This document shows, piece by piece, positions 13,369 through 24,530 of a stretch of DNA of 64,000 nt (position 1 is its first letter; each line of letters begins with the position of its first letter). Source of the stretch: Nicotiana tabacum (taxonomy: Eukaryota; Streptophyta; Magnoliopsida; Solanales; Solanaceae); contig NC_134102.1 of the NCBI RefSeq assembly GCF_000715075.1, positions 50,229,348 through 50,293,347 of the forward strand, read 5' to 3'. The translations under genes were made by a program, and so were the position numbers. The notes beneath the pieces are model-generated. The model was not told where the DNA came from, ran no database searches, and saw only the letters and a program-made list of their open reading frames with translations.

Positions 13369-13384
13369 GGGTTATAAAAATAGG
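13369..13384 (-). promoter_or_regulatory. TATA-like box in family-1 LTR
   Basis: On the minus strand the block reads cctatttttataaccc, the same as 16430-16445 and close to 55188-55199 and 62765-62776. It lies just downstream of the CGC/GCG array in every copy, as expected for an LTR core promoter. Confidence 0.4.
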
Positions 13385-13420
13385 AAAATGGACCCTCCGA
13401 ACTTAGCTTTACGGTTATAG

Positions 13421-13668
13421 AGTGGACCGCATAATAGATATGCGACCCACAAAATGGGCCGCGAAAGTGATGCCAAAAACTGGGCTGCTCTGGATCAGTC
13501 TGTGGTCAGTTATGCGGCCCACAGACCAGTTCTGCGACCGCGAAATGGACCGCAGAATCATCCTCCGAATTTCTTCATGCCAACTATGCGACGGAAGTGC
13601 GGCCCGCGAAACGATTATGCGGTCGCATAGTTGACCGCAAAACGACCTCCAATACGCCATGTTCTGCA
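13421..13668 (-). repeat. CGC/GCG palindromic word array in family-1 LTR
   Basis: Repeated words of the type gcgaccgc, gcggtcgc, gaccgcat and gcggccc. They match the arrays at 16090-16406, 54866-55161 and 62412-62738 in kind and in position relative to the TATA-like box. Confidence 0.65.
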
Positions 13669-13819
13669 ACAATTATTTTTCAACTCCCTCACGTACTGTT
13701 CAACCCAAAAAGTCTCTACCGCGGCTAGTAGAATTTTTACAATCCTCAATCACGTTACTCTACCTCGGCGCCACGAAACCCCGTGTTCTGGGTGAAATTG
13801 TATGGGATCCTTTATTAAA

Positions 13820-14579
13820 TTTTATACTTTGGTCAAATGCATGCATTGTTCCCTTTTTATTTAACCTATTCTTTTAAAATATTAAATTATATTCTTTATA
13901 TCTTGTGCACCAATTTCAAAAAATGAAAGTTATTTTATTATTTACCTTTTACTACATATGTACATAAATATAAACATATTTTATTATTCATTTTCCATAA
14001 TTAATTATCCTTTAATTAATTTATTTTCATAATCTTCTTGTAAATGTTAATCAACTCTCTTCTTACCCTATTCATTACATAAAAATTATTCAAAGGTAAT
14101 TCTTTTTTTCCACTCATAATCAATCATTTTTGGGTCACGTTTTCTTACAATAGTTGTTCTTGATAACAACTAAATTCTTTCGAGATAATTCCTTTCAACG
14201 CAAAATCATTTGGTTAATTTTTAAATACTTTACATGATGATACACTCCACTTAGTCATTAAATTTAACTTTTTTCACATACTCTCTTTATCCACGCCCTT
14301 GCACATATTGTGTAGCACATAAATATTCCTAGTTTTACCATGTGACGTTCACATTGAATCATTCTTCATTCCAAATCATTTTTCATAATTCTTTGTAAAT
14401 ATTAAGCTAATCATTCTTTTGAACCTTCTATCATTTATTTGATTGCATCCACCAGAACCACATTTTGTGGATCTTGAAGGATGCCTAACACCTTCCCCTC
14501 GTGATAACTTGAACCCTTACATGAAATCTCAACGGTTTCACAGACTACAATTAAAGTGTACATTACATAATAGTATAGG
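13820..14579 (+). mobile_element. Tat/Ogre-like LTR fragment
   Basis: AT-rich and non-coding. Near 14479-14515 it contains 'ggatgcctaacaccttccc' followed by 'gataacttgaaccctta', words characteristic of plant Tat-type LTRs. It ends at an ATAGG target site (14575-14579) where the family-1 element 14580-19058 is inserted. The sequence resumes at 19064. Confidence 0.45.
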
Positions 14580-14730
14580 TGTAAGGCCCCGTAAAATTTT
14601 GTCAAGGGATTTAAGTTTTGTGGTGCCGAGGTAGGCTTATGTATTTGAGGATTGTAGAAATTCTTCGTGGCTCACAAGATCACCGCGGTACGGACTTTTT
14701 GGGTTGAAGAATGCACTGAGAAGTTGATGG
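14580..14730 (+). mobile_element. Family-1 element: 5' LTR stub
   Basis: It begins tgtaaggccccgtaaaatttt, the canonical start of family-1 LTRs (compare 16025, 54717 and 62263), and stays alignable to the family for roughly 150 bases (gtggtgccgaggtagg, tttgggttgaagaatgca). The rest of the 5' LTR and most of the interior are missing. The flank ATAGG pairs with ATAAG after the 3' LTR. Confidence 0.65.
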
Positions 14731-15130
14731 AAAAAATCTTTAAACCTTCCATGATTATTTTATATTGTCTCCCTAGGTTCCGTTATCTTTACACACTCGG
14801 TTTCTAGAATCATTGACTATGTCATTGTCATGTGCGGAGAGTTTACTATCCTTAATGTTCCACATCCCTGGGTGGATAGGAGTTATTTGTCTTTCTACCC
14901 GGAGTATCATATTACCCATTAGAACCTTTCTAACCAATGATGTCATTACAATGATTAATCATGTCAGCGCTATTGGTAGTAACCTTCATGTCTCTTAGGA
15001 TATAACCTCCTGAAATGTCCTTCTCAGCACATTGATGGATTCTTGAACAATTCCACCCCAATCTCAAACCTCGTTGTTCCTATTTGTAGTAAATCTATCG
15101 AGAGTTATAGGTTCAAACTTGTCAAAGAAG
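14731..15130. other. Unassigned interior sequence of the family-1 element
   Basis: No recognisable domain. It lies between the 5' LTR stub and the integrase relic and is presumably rearranged or decayed internal sequence. Confidence 0.25.
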
Positions 15131-15640
15131 AAACATCATCCATGATCGAACTTATTGGGTAGGAACTCTATGGTCAGATTCATTCTAGCCCATCATAGAA
15201 TAATTGTTCAGAGTTGCCAAAGGTTTAGTTTGAGTGTTCAGCATAGAGATTTAGAGTGGAAGGAAGTGAACGGGTTGTTCTCAAGATTATTATCATGACG
15301 ATACTATGTGAATTGTTAATAAAGGTAAAATAGGTGTATTTTACATTTGGGCCTTATGGAATCTTGAAAGGAATAGGCCAAACTATGAGTATAATGTATC
15401 CCCCATCGTTGTTCTCCATGCACCCGGTGATTCATGTGTCTATGCCTGAAAGGGTAGTTGGGAATCATTTGTCTATTATTCCTGTAGAAGCTATGGAAGG
15501 TGAAGTTAATGGGTAATTGGCTTATGAGAGGTACATAATTGTCATCCTTGTTAGATAAGTCCGAAAGTTGAGTTTGCCTCTGCCAGGTGCTATGGCTAAG
15601 TCTGTGAGTCGAGGAGATCACCTCGAAGGCTGAAAGTGTT
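15130..15640 (+). pseudogene. Chromovirus integrase C-terminal relic
   Basis: The relic corresponds to the end of gypsy pol, where the integrase C-terminal GPY/F module precedes the chromodomain. An open frame at 15334-15516 carries FGPYGILKGIGQT and then MHPVIHVSMPERVVG, matching the GPY-x-I-L and VHPVFHVSML blocks seen intact in the Tekay copy at 61580-61710. Upstream the 'SVQHRDLEW'-like segment (15230-15262) is out of frame. No catalytic domain survives. Orientation and location just before a PPT and 3' LTR support the call. Confidence 0.6.
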
Positions 15641-15990
15641 GTGGAAAGGGAATATTCTCACTCGTTGTAGAGCCAAATGGCTATGGTTCAAAAGGTACTT
15701 TCTATGTGTTATGGTTTAAATGTGTACAGTTCATTTCAAGATACCACTTCTATTAATGTAATGCCCTTGATGTTGAGGTCTGTGTTATTAATATATATTG
15801 TGATGCTTTATTGAGTTGTGGATGTATTGTTAGGAATTGTTTTGGTGGTTCTCTGGCAGTGGATAGGCCCAATTACAGGGGAGACTCTGCCGAAATTTCT
15901 GAAAAATTTGGGAGTTAGTCAAATTGGGGGCTTATGATGTGTGAAAGGAGAAATGAACTATGTTGAGTGTTCTGGCCGGACTCTACTCCT

Positions 15991-16006
15991 CATTCGAGAA
16001 CGAATG
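15991..16006 (+). other. Pre-PPT hairpin (CATTCG-agaa-CGAATG)
   Basis: A perfect 6-bp inverted repeat with a 4-base loop, placed 4 bases before the polypurine tract. It is the counterpart of 62229-62244, 25251-25268 and 29531-29548. Confidence 0.6.
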
Positions 16007-16010
16007 ATCC

Positions 16011-16024
16011 TAAGTGGGAGAGGA
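16011..16024 (+). promoter_or_regulatory. Polypurine tract
   Basis: The purine-rich run taagtgggagagga directly abuts the 3' LTR start (tgtaag, 16025), the site that primes plus-strand DNA synthesis in LTR elements. Confidence 0.65.
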
Positions 16025-16089
16025 TGTAAGTCCCCGTAAAATTTCGCCAAAGGGATTCAAGTTTTGTGGTGCCAAGGTAGAAGAAGGAA

Positions 16090-16406
16090 ATTCTGCAGTC
16101 TGTTCGCGATCGCAGAACTATTTTGTGGGCCGCATAATCATCGCATAGTTGAGCAGGGAGTTTGTTGAATTTTGAAGGTCGTTTTGCGGTCCATTATGCG
16201 ATCGCATAGTTGTTTCGCGGTCCGCATTTTCCATCACATATTTGGCATGAAGAATTTTGTTGGGTTATTCTACGGTCCATTCTGCAGCCGCATAAGTGGT
16301 CTGTGGACCGCAGACCTATCCAGACCATTCCAGTTTTTAGGCATCAGTTTTGCGGTCCATTTTGCGGACCACATATCTGTTATGCGGTCCATTCTGCGAC
16401 CGTAGA
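16090..16406 (+). repeat. CGC/GCG palindromic word array
   Basis: Contains tcgcgatcgcag, gcggtcc, gcgatcgc, gcggaccac and similar words in alternating orientation, ending about 26 bases before the TATA-like box. Confidence 0.65.
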
Positions 16407-16431
16407 CCTGAGTTTGGAGGGTCCATTTTCC

Positions 16432-16445
16432 TATTTTTATAACCC
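16432..16445 (+). promoter_or_regulatory. TATA-like box of family-1 LTR
   Basis: Tatttttataaccc is conserved in family-1 LTRs directly after the GC-rich array. It probably marks the U3/R core promoter; the transcription start is not identifiable by eye. Confidence 0.4.
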
Positions 16446-18176
16446 GGCCCCATTTTGATAAATAGCCTTAGGGGCTTACTTTGAAGAAAATATCTGATGA
16501 TTTTAGATAGAGAAGGAGGAAACCTAGCATTCTAATCACCATTCTTGCACCAATCTTCAATAATCTAGGAAGCCAATCACTAGATTATCATCTATCCGGG
16601 GTAAGTCCTACTCCTAAGCTTTCATGCAAGAGGTTATGAGTTCAAGTATATTGTGGGGGTTGGAATTAGGCCATGCATTTATCAATAGCTTGTAGTATGT
16701 GAGGTTAATGAACTAGTTTTGGTAGTTTCTTATTGAAATTGGTTGAGGGAGAAAGGGATTACCATTGTAGAGCTATGTAGTCCATTTTTAGTACTAGGTG
16801 TTTGACAAAATTTCTAAGAGAGTTACACTATGTGAATTCTTCTAATTATTATCCGAATTTCGCTACCTTCCTATAGATTGTTATTGCTAGTAGTGTTGGG
16901 ACGTTGTAAGTAACTTAAGAAAAACTCAAACAAGATATGTTGGCTAAACTCCTCTTTTAGAATTGAACCCCACAATGACCTTGCAAGCCCCATGTTGCTC
17001 ATTATAAATTGATTATTCCGAATAAGCCTTGTGTCAAAAGATATATGCATTCAATTTGTAATCCAAACATTCTTGTTATGTTGAGTTACTATTTGAGAAG
17101 GTGATTAAGCATGGGCTTTGTGTTAATATGTTATGATTTAAAAACGTGATTCTAATGAAAACTACCATGTCGAATTATGTAAGAAATCACATGTGCCTAA
17201 GACCCTTAATTTGGTTAGTTGCTCAAATGTGTATTTAAAGTCTTGAGTAGAAATGCCTTGTTGTTGATAATCTATAAGGATGCTTGAAAGTGAAAGAAGT
17301 GGGTTGGAGATATAGAGTGTGGCCAACATTCCAAGAATGGAAGTTATACTTGTGGTCAATGGTGCCGAGGAAATGAAATGATGTGAGAAGGGTTATGAAA
17401 TAGGCCTTGATGCAACTGTTCCAAACTGACTTCGAAAATAGATTTTCCTAAAAGCTTATGTACCCAAGTTATGCCAAAAATGTGGCTGTTTTAACTAATG
17501 TTATACTTTGTAAGTATTTCCAATGTGTTTTGAGCTCTTATATCTTCAGCAGTTGAAATTATGTATTTCCTTTTTGGGGAAAAGTATTTCAAGAATAAAT
17601 GATGTGTTACTACTTTATGATTTTAACTTGTGCTTCGATTGCCAACCATTCTACTCCATTTCTTGGGGAGAAATCCATTGTGTTTAAAGTTTTCATTACT
17701 AATGAACCTAAAGTTGTGATTTTAGGAATATTCTATTTGTTGATATTTATGATGATGATGATCCATGAAAGTAAAGAAATGAAAATGTGGAATATGAAAT
17801 TTGGCCAACGTGCCAAGGATGAAGAGTCATAAGTATGGCCAAGAGAGCCAAGGAAATAACGATGTTGTGAATGGTTGAAAGTACTAATGTAGAAATTTAT
17901 AGTGTGAAAGATAATGAGGTGAATATAACATATGTTTGTACTTTTGTTTCCCTTGTGTGCAAAAGAAAAATATTTTTGGAGTATCATTAGCAAACCGAGG
18001 AAGGGTGGGTCGTAAGGCCCACACCCGAAACTACACGTGCCGGTGTAGGAGTGGATTGTGATTATTCCTCTTATTTGGGATGAGATTGAAATATTGATGT
18101 GATTGTGATTATTTTCCTTAATTGGGATGAGATTGTTGATAACCTTGGATTTAATGTCGACTCACACGGCATATGT

Positions 18177-18348
18177 AGGGAGATGACCTAGCCGGTCGGT
18201 TGGTGATCGGATGCCATGTTGCGCACATGGTGGTACTACTCTTTGTAATACCCTTTTTTTGTATCACATGTAAAATCACATTATTCGTGGGGAGATGGCC
18301 TAGCCGATCGGGCGTGATCGGACTCCGTGCTAAAAACACGGTGGTATA
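18177..18348 (+). repeat. Duplicated double-hairpin module
   Basis: Two imperfect copies (about 18177-18238 and 18289-18348) of a 60-base unit. Each has a first stem CCG[A/G]TC...GATCGG and a second stem with fixed 5-7-5 geometry: CCATG-N7-CATGG at 18214-18230 and CCGTG-N7-CACGG at 18325-18341. Both are followed by TGGTA. The same pair occurs on the minus strand at about 320-515 and 9125-9350. Confidence 0.6.
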
Positions 18349-19063
18349 TCGGTAGTAATGATCTCCCAACCAAAATATATATATTATTTTCGTATTTTGA
18401 AAATTGTTATGATTTAATTGGGAATTTGGATATTGTTGATTGTGACTTGTTATTTTTATGGTTTTTCCTTTCTTATATTGGTATTCTATTTTGAAAGAGG
18501 ACATTTATCTTTACATACTAGTACTATTCCATATGTACTAACGTCCCTTTTGCAGGTGGCGCTGCATCTTCAATAGATGCAGGTGGTTCGTCAGCGGGCA
18601 ATTTTGATACTCGTTAGCAGTTACTCTTTATTCAGCAGATTTTGGTGAGCCCTACTCTATTTTCGGCTTTATGTCATTTGACGTTGTACTTTATGTTTTG
18701 AGGCATAGCCGGGGCCTTGTCGCTGGCACTTCCATTCTTCCCTTCTGTTGTACTTAGAGGCTCCGTAGACAGGTTATGGGTGGTGTTTGATGTTGGGAAT
18801 TAAACTAGTAAGTGTTGGTATTTGGGAAAACATGTTTTTCATCATATCTATAAACTTGTAATATTTTGGAAATCATAAATGAATATCCTTTAGTAATGTA
18901 AAAATATTGTGGAACACTTGACTCTTCTCATGTCTATCACTTGTACTGATTCTTATATTGTTAATGGGCAAGGTTGTGCTGAAGGAATCTAGTAGGCTTG
19001 CTTAACCAAGGTATCTCGGTTAAGCACTGGTCACGCTCCCTGATGTCGGGGCGTGACAATAAG

Positions 19064-19150
19064 TGTCCTAATATACCTTAAAATACTAGGTGGCGACTCA
19101 AAATTTTAAATAATCTTGTAGAGTACTATAAGTTGTAGTTTGTTTTGACT
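19064..19150 (+). mobile_element. End of Tat/Ogre-like LTR
   Basis: Continues the Tat-like sequence interrupted at 14579: 'tgtcctaatatacctta' then 'ctaggtggcgactc', a word typical of Tat-lineage LTR ends. It passes into pararetrovirus sequence near 19174. Confidence 0.4.
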
Positions 19151-19173
19151 TGTGCAATCTAGGGTACACCATA

Positions 19174-19660
19174 GGATGACGACCTTGAATCAGTTTTCTC
19201 ACTTGAGGATGAGCCCACAGAAGAGACTCTCTTATCCCTGGATGTTTATGAGGAATATGATGATAATCATTACCAAATTTCAGAACCAAAGCCAAAGGTA
19301 AAATAGGAGATCCACAACATCACGGTGATTTCCCAAGTAGAAATTAAGGTCTATGCATCCAAGTGGGACAAACCAACATATGTCATAGCTTTGTTTAGCA
19401 TGAGAGAAGCCTCCTCACACATTAATCATGCGGTCTTTCCAAATGAGTATTGGGTGCCGCACTTCATGAATTTCAACACAGCCTCAAATGGAATTCTTCC
19501 CGGGACTGAAGTACATGACCAAATTGATTGGGTCAGATGTCCCAGGTAAGGATTTGATTATTGGTTTTGACATTTACAGGGTTCTACAGGACAAACTCCA
19601 GATCAAAGACAATGAGATAGCATCAAAAAATAATTCAAGCCATATTGTGCAGTCCCGAGA
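19174..19660 (+). pseudogene. Endogenous pararetrovirus copy 1: aspartic protease region
   Basis: This is the start of a caulimovirid-like polyprotein relic that enters abruptly at about 19174, just downstream of the acidic segment after the coat protein. The protease-like region (about 19328-19640) aligns with 43710-44030. Its active-site D-x-G triad is lost: where the right-arm copy has DMGAA, this copy reads SMREA (around 19404-19418). Stops occur at 19306 and downstream of the region. The genus cannot be fixed by eye. A solendovirus, florendovirus or petuvirus relative is possible in Solanaceae. Confidence 0.65.
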
Positions 19661-20930
19661 TTGTTCCAGCTCATAGAAGATGATCAAGTCAGGGAAACTG
19701 AAGCACAAATCACGTAACACTCTTGTGCAGAATCTCACACTGAATTCTTAACCAAATATCATAATCCTTTATGGAAAAATGAAGAGTTCTTCATCAAGTT
19801 GCCTTGAAATAAAAAAATAATATCAATCCCGACCACCTTCAGCTTGCAAATAAGGAGTGTCACAAGCTAGTGAATTTTGATCTCATTGAGCCATCAAATT
19901 CATAATGGCCGAGCGAAGCATTTTATGTCAACAAAAGAGCCGAGCAAACAAGAGATAAATCAGGATTGGTAATTAATTACCAACCACTCAATCATTTTCT
20001 TTTGGATGACAACTTTCCCATCGCGGATAAGTTCACCCTTTTCTCTCAACTTGCCAAGGTAAAATATTTTTTTAAGATTGATCTCAAATAACACTTTTGG
20101 CAATTGGGAATCAACTAGGATGATAGGAAATAAACTAATTTTTGCATTCCCGATCACCATTTTCAGTAGAAATTCATGCCTTTCGGTTAAAAAACTACTC
20201 CATCTTTATTTCAAAAAGTCATGATAAAAATATTTCAGCGTATCCTCCACGCATCACTTGTTTATTTTGAGAATACACCCCAGGTCCTCATATTTCTCAG
20301 GAACTTCTCAAGTTCCCCGATACTGGGTTCACAACGAAGAAAGTCCAGCGATTTTTGAAAATAATAAATTATGTGAGAGATTTTATTCCTAATGTTTCTA
20401 CATATATTTCTCCTCTCACAAAAATATCAAAGAAGAATGCCCAGCCATAGGGCTAGGAATAAAATGATGCAGTAAAAAAAATAAAAGAGATGTCGCAAAG
20501 TGTCAAATCTTTGCACATTCCCTCCAATGGAAAGAAAATATTGCAGACAGATACCAGTAATGAATATTGGAGCGATGATTTTGTTTGAGGAAGAAAATGG
20601 TCAGAGAAAAATATGTGGTTACACAAGTGGAAGATTCAAGGATGCTAAACAACACTATCATTCCACTTTCAAGGAAATTCTTAAAGTGAAAAATGAGTTT
20701 AAAAAGTTCAATTTTTTTCCTAATTCACTCAGAGTTTCTTATTGAGATAGATATGAAGGCTTTTGCGAGGATGATCCAGCCGAATCCAAAGATCATTCCG
20801 AATACGCGAATTCTCAGATAGGCTCAGTGGTTCTCTCCCTACAAGTTTCAGGTCAAGCACTTGAAAGAGAAATATAATATTCTTGCTAATTTTCTTTCAA
20901 AGCCATGTGAATTTTCCGAAAGGTCTCAAA
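19661..20930 (+). pseudogene. Endogenous pararetrovirus copy 1: reverse transcriptase/RNase H region
   Basis: Reverse transcriptase and RNase H of a caulimovirid replicate DNA from pregenomic RNA. Recognisable pieces are YVNKRAEQTRDKSGLVINYQ (19928-19987), the FWQLG box near 20095, and the FQKVMIKIFQ segment near 20209-20238. RNase H pieces are at 20580-20930, ending in a LSKP-like block. The copy has many stops (one directly before FWQLG). Compared with 45340-45560 it lacks about 170 bases including the whole YIDD catalytic box, with the join near 20261-20272. It cannot be functional. Confidence 0.7.
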
Positions 20931-21830
20931 AAGGTTCCACCCCCTGTGGTATCAGACATAGGAAAAAGTGACCAACCAGTCAAATGTTCATATTTTTAGA
21001 GGCCTCATGGCCAAGTTCCTCATCGTTGTCATGAAATCACCCGCCAGAGATATTAGAATTTTAGGATCCTCTTGATCCGCTCATCTTGATAGGAAGCAAG
21101 AATTTTTATGAACACCAAATTTTCAGGGTAGGCATTATCCATCTGGAGTATCCATATTGCCAGGTTATCACGACACATGCTAGGAATTTTGCACAGGAGT
21201 TCTTATATTTCTTTTGGTATCTGTCATCAATACTACATTCTTATGAAATTTAAATGTGGTGACTTTCGGGATTTTAAAATCTTGAACCTTACCAAAAAAT
21301 ATTTTTGTTGTGGCTCAAACGTCAAAAATATTCGGTTCATCATTTTAATTCTAGTGCAGCCAAAATATTTATGTTCCACATGCTATTTGAAATTGTCTAG
21401 AGCACCATTCATGTGATACAGTTTCTCATTGCTATCACTATCCAGACACAATTCAAGCTAGGGAAGAAAAGCTCGCTAAAGCTCAGGAGATGATTTTTCA
21501 GCAGAACAGGCATATTCGAAAGGTGATATGGCCAGGAGAAGAAAAGAATTGCCATTATTCTTCCACCTACCCCCTTTAGGAAGATGTTAAAGCAGAGCTC
21601 AAAGAATACATGGCACTGCTTAGAGACTCGCAAGACCCATATGAAATTAATCCAGCACAAATTGCTAAGATGATTTTAACAGGGAAAACAACACTCCATA
21701 TCCAAAGAGGACAGGTAAAAGAGCAAGAATTATGGAAGAAGATCATCCACATATAAAGATATATTTCACAAGAGCTGAAAAACGAAGGCTAGAAGTTAAA
21801 GACAAGCATAATGCGTAATCATGAGCTAGG
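20931..21830 (+). pseudogene. Endogenous pararetrovirus copy 1: polyprotein C-terminal region
   Basis: This matches the minus-strand block 36060-36900 in order: a segment rich in S and P, the 'ARNFAQEFLYFFWYL'-type segment near 21179-21225, and a charged C-terminal part ending in a block like KEYMALLRDSQDPYE (21601-21645) and then YFTRAEK (21763-21783). Function is unknown. It is decayed by frameshifts. Confidence 0.55.
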
Positions 21831-21958
21831 AAATAATTTGCATAAGTCTTATTTTTTGCCAACTACCCTTCCATAATCCCCCTTTTCCCAAAAAATAAAA
21901 ATCTACACAAGCGTCTTAAACCATTTTCATCTTTTAAGTACCCATTTGAAAAACTAAA
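21831..21958 (+). other. Pararetrovirus 3' non-coding tail, truncated by E1
   Basis: A cytosine-rich and adenine-rich non-coding segment that matches the reverse complement of about 35930-36050. It is cut at 21958 by the family-2 LTR. Confidence 0.5.
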
Positions 21959-23254
21959 CGTCACAAATATAGTTTCCCTCCCTAGGATGTTGTGATGGCA
22001 CTTACTCTCTAAGACTAGGTAAGCCTAACATTTAATAATAACTTTACAGTATTAATTAACAGAAATACTAAGGCAAAAATGATAAACTCATATAACCATC
22101 CAAAATAGAATCTCAATAACTCACTTCCCAAAACCGATGGAACTAAGTCGTAAGCTCTACAAAATAAACTAGAATGTCTACTACATTACAGTCTAAGCGA
22201 AAAAACAACAGGAAATAAAGATAAAGGAAGGTGACTCTGAGGCCTGCAGACGCCGAGCAGGTATACTTTGAAGTCTACGGGAAAGCAGCTAACAATCGAT
22301 TTCTAACGCCCGACACGAGCATACATACCTGGATCTGCACAAAAGATGTGCAGAAGCGTAGTATGAGTATACCACAATGGTACCCAGTAAGTATCAAGCC
22401 TAACCTTGGTAGAGTAGTGATGAGGCCAGATCAGGACACCTACTAGGATATAATAAACATAATGAAATGAAATAACAAGAAGTAAGGGAAAGAGAAGAAA
22501 CAAGTACTATGAAGTAAGTTAAGAACATAGACTAATGGAAGGATTGTAAGCATATAGATAACATAAAGAAAGAAATTGAAAAGAACCAGAATGGTCATAT
22601 ACGAACAATAGCTGATAAAACAAGGAAAAACAACACAACAAGAAGTGTCCCCACCAATAATTCTTTGCAACATGAGATAAATAACAAGAATCACAACGAG
22701 GTACCGCCTTGTGTACAATAAAAATCATAACCGAAGTCTGCCTCGTATTCATATTTCTCAATTTCAATCACAATCTTTCCTTATACCGCCGCGTGAACCT
22801 TACATTTAAATAGTTTTAAAAAATATTTTCACGAAATAGCTACACGCACTTTAGCCCACCTTATGACGTCGCGTAGTTTCAAGTAATTCCCATACAAGCA
22901 ACATGCACATAAGTCCCACCTTACACCGCCACATGCACATTAACCCCTATCCTTATAACAACGCATGCACATCAATATCACATCACAATAACAACTTGTA
23001 CCACAACTGCCCATATGTCACAACTTGCCAATAATCAACAATATCAATGTTTCAACAAAAATAGCCCATGGTTCAAACACTATGTGTACAAAAATATCAA
23101 CAATAACAATGAATGTAAATTTCTCAAAAAGAATGATGTCTCAACAATTAACACTTTGCCTCAATGTGATAACAACTTTCACAACTTCAACACCAATAAC
23201 TCAACAATTAGAAAGATAATGTGTAACCATGATACTAAATAAGAATAACTCCCA

Positions 23255-23430
23255 ATATAAGAGATAACATATACTGATGACTTCAAATAAGGATAATCAA
23301 CAATAAAAGAGATAACATGTAACAATAACTTCAAATAATGACAAATGAACAATGGAAGAGACAACATGTAATGATGACTTCAAATAATGGTAATCAACAA
23401 TGAAAGAGATAACATGTAACAATAAAAGTG
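23255..23430. repeat. Tandem repeat of about 50-60 bases in E1 LTR
   Basis: Imperfect repeated units built on 'gagataacatgtaacaat' and 'gacttcaaataatg' words, three to four copies. Confidence 0.6.
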
Positions 23431-24253
23431 GCTACATGTTCCACTAAAACATAAGAGCAAAATATCAAGTAAGATGTGAACAAGTGTTAACAAAGTCATT
23501 TAAGACATGTAAGGATAGACTAACACAAGTAAGAGTATATTGACTATGAGAATTTAGCACATGATATGACAATTCAATTAAAGCATAGAAACAGTTTAAG
23601 TAGCCTAAGCCGGTCAAATACCACATATAACTCATGTACCCACTCGTCACCTTGCGTACACGGCTTTCACATAACACAAATGATACAATCAATCCCAAAT
23701 CCTAAGGGGCAGTTTCTCCCACACAAAGTTAGGCAAGATACTTACCTCAACTAGGCCAACTCAACCCTCAGAAATAGCTTTTCCCCTAGAATTCTCCTTC
23801 ACACAACTCAAAACTAACCAAAATCGACTTAATATCATCAAACAATACAAGGAAAATCAATTACAATAGATAAATCTATGATCTGCACACTTTTCCCAAA
23901 AAGTCAACAAAAGTTAACTCGTGGACCGTCCGGTTGAAACCCGAGCCCAAAGGTAGATTCCTACCACTCATAACCCCACGAGTCCATATATATGATTAGT
24001 TTAAATATCCGAGTCAAAATCGACTCTCAAAACTCAAATTCTTATTTTTCAAAAACTTGACAAAGTTTCACTTTGATTCACATGACTTTGATATTAAAAT
24101 CTTAGATATATTGATGGAATAGTTGGAAATAGATTAGAATGATTTACCCAATGTTTGTAGATGAAAATCCCCTCTCCAAGTCGCCTCCTACCGAGTCTAG
24201 GATTTTAAAATGTGAGAAATGAGGTGAAATCTCGACTTTTCCAACTTTATGTT

Positions 24254-24530
24254 CAGGTGCAGATATCGTAATTGCGAACACTCGCAATTGCGAAGAAAAA
24301 CTCACAATTGCGGCACTGATAGGCTTGGTGAATTTCTCGCAAATGCGAAGATGGGTTTGCAATTACGAACAATGTTCCCCTCGCAAAAACGACAGAGTTG
24401 TCTCAAATGTAAACCTAGCGCAGCCCCAAGCAACATCGCAAATGCGACCCAGCCATCATAATTGCGACATCTGTGGTTCCCCGCTAAGGTCACAAATGTG
24501 ACCCTGGTGTTCGCAAATGCGACACCAGAG
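24254..24530 (-). repeat. CGC-word array (cgcaattgcg / cgcaaatgcg) in E1 LTR
   Basis: Repeated words such as actcgcaattgcgaag, cgcaaatgcg and tcgcaaatgcgac. The vocabulary (CGC-N4-GCG with AT-rich middles) differs from the family-1 arrays and is nearly the same as at 48660-48895. Confidence 0.65.

Larger units (their letters stand above)
13145..13814 (-). mobile_element. Family-1 solo LTR, segment 2
   Basis: Continuation of the LTR that starts at 8426. It contains the reverse complement of the family-1 leader (cctcggcgccacgaaacc near 13765), a CGC/GCG word array (13421-13668), and a TATA-like box on the minus strand (13369-13384). The distal end is degraded (gaaattgtatggg instead of gaaattttacgggg), so the exact terminus at 13814 is inferred from the TTAAA flank. 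Confidence 0.65.
16025..19058 (+). mobile_element. Family-1 element: 3' LTR
   Basis: A well-defined LTR of about 3.03 kb from tgtaagtccccg to ggggcgtgaca. Right flank ATAAG (19059-19063) against left flank ATAGG (14575-14579) fits a 5-bp target duplication of the whole element. It contains a CGC/GCG array (16090-16406), a TATA-like box (16432-16445), and a duplicated double-hairpin module (18177-18348). No coding sequence. It serves here as the family-1 reference. Confidence 0.8.

Noticed and set aside
22231..23242. Several 70-90-residue frames on both strands
   Set aside because: All lie inside the E1 3' LTR. None has a recognisable domain, and collinear LTRs do not conserve them.
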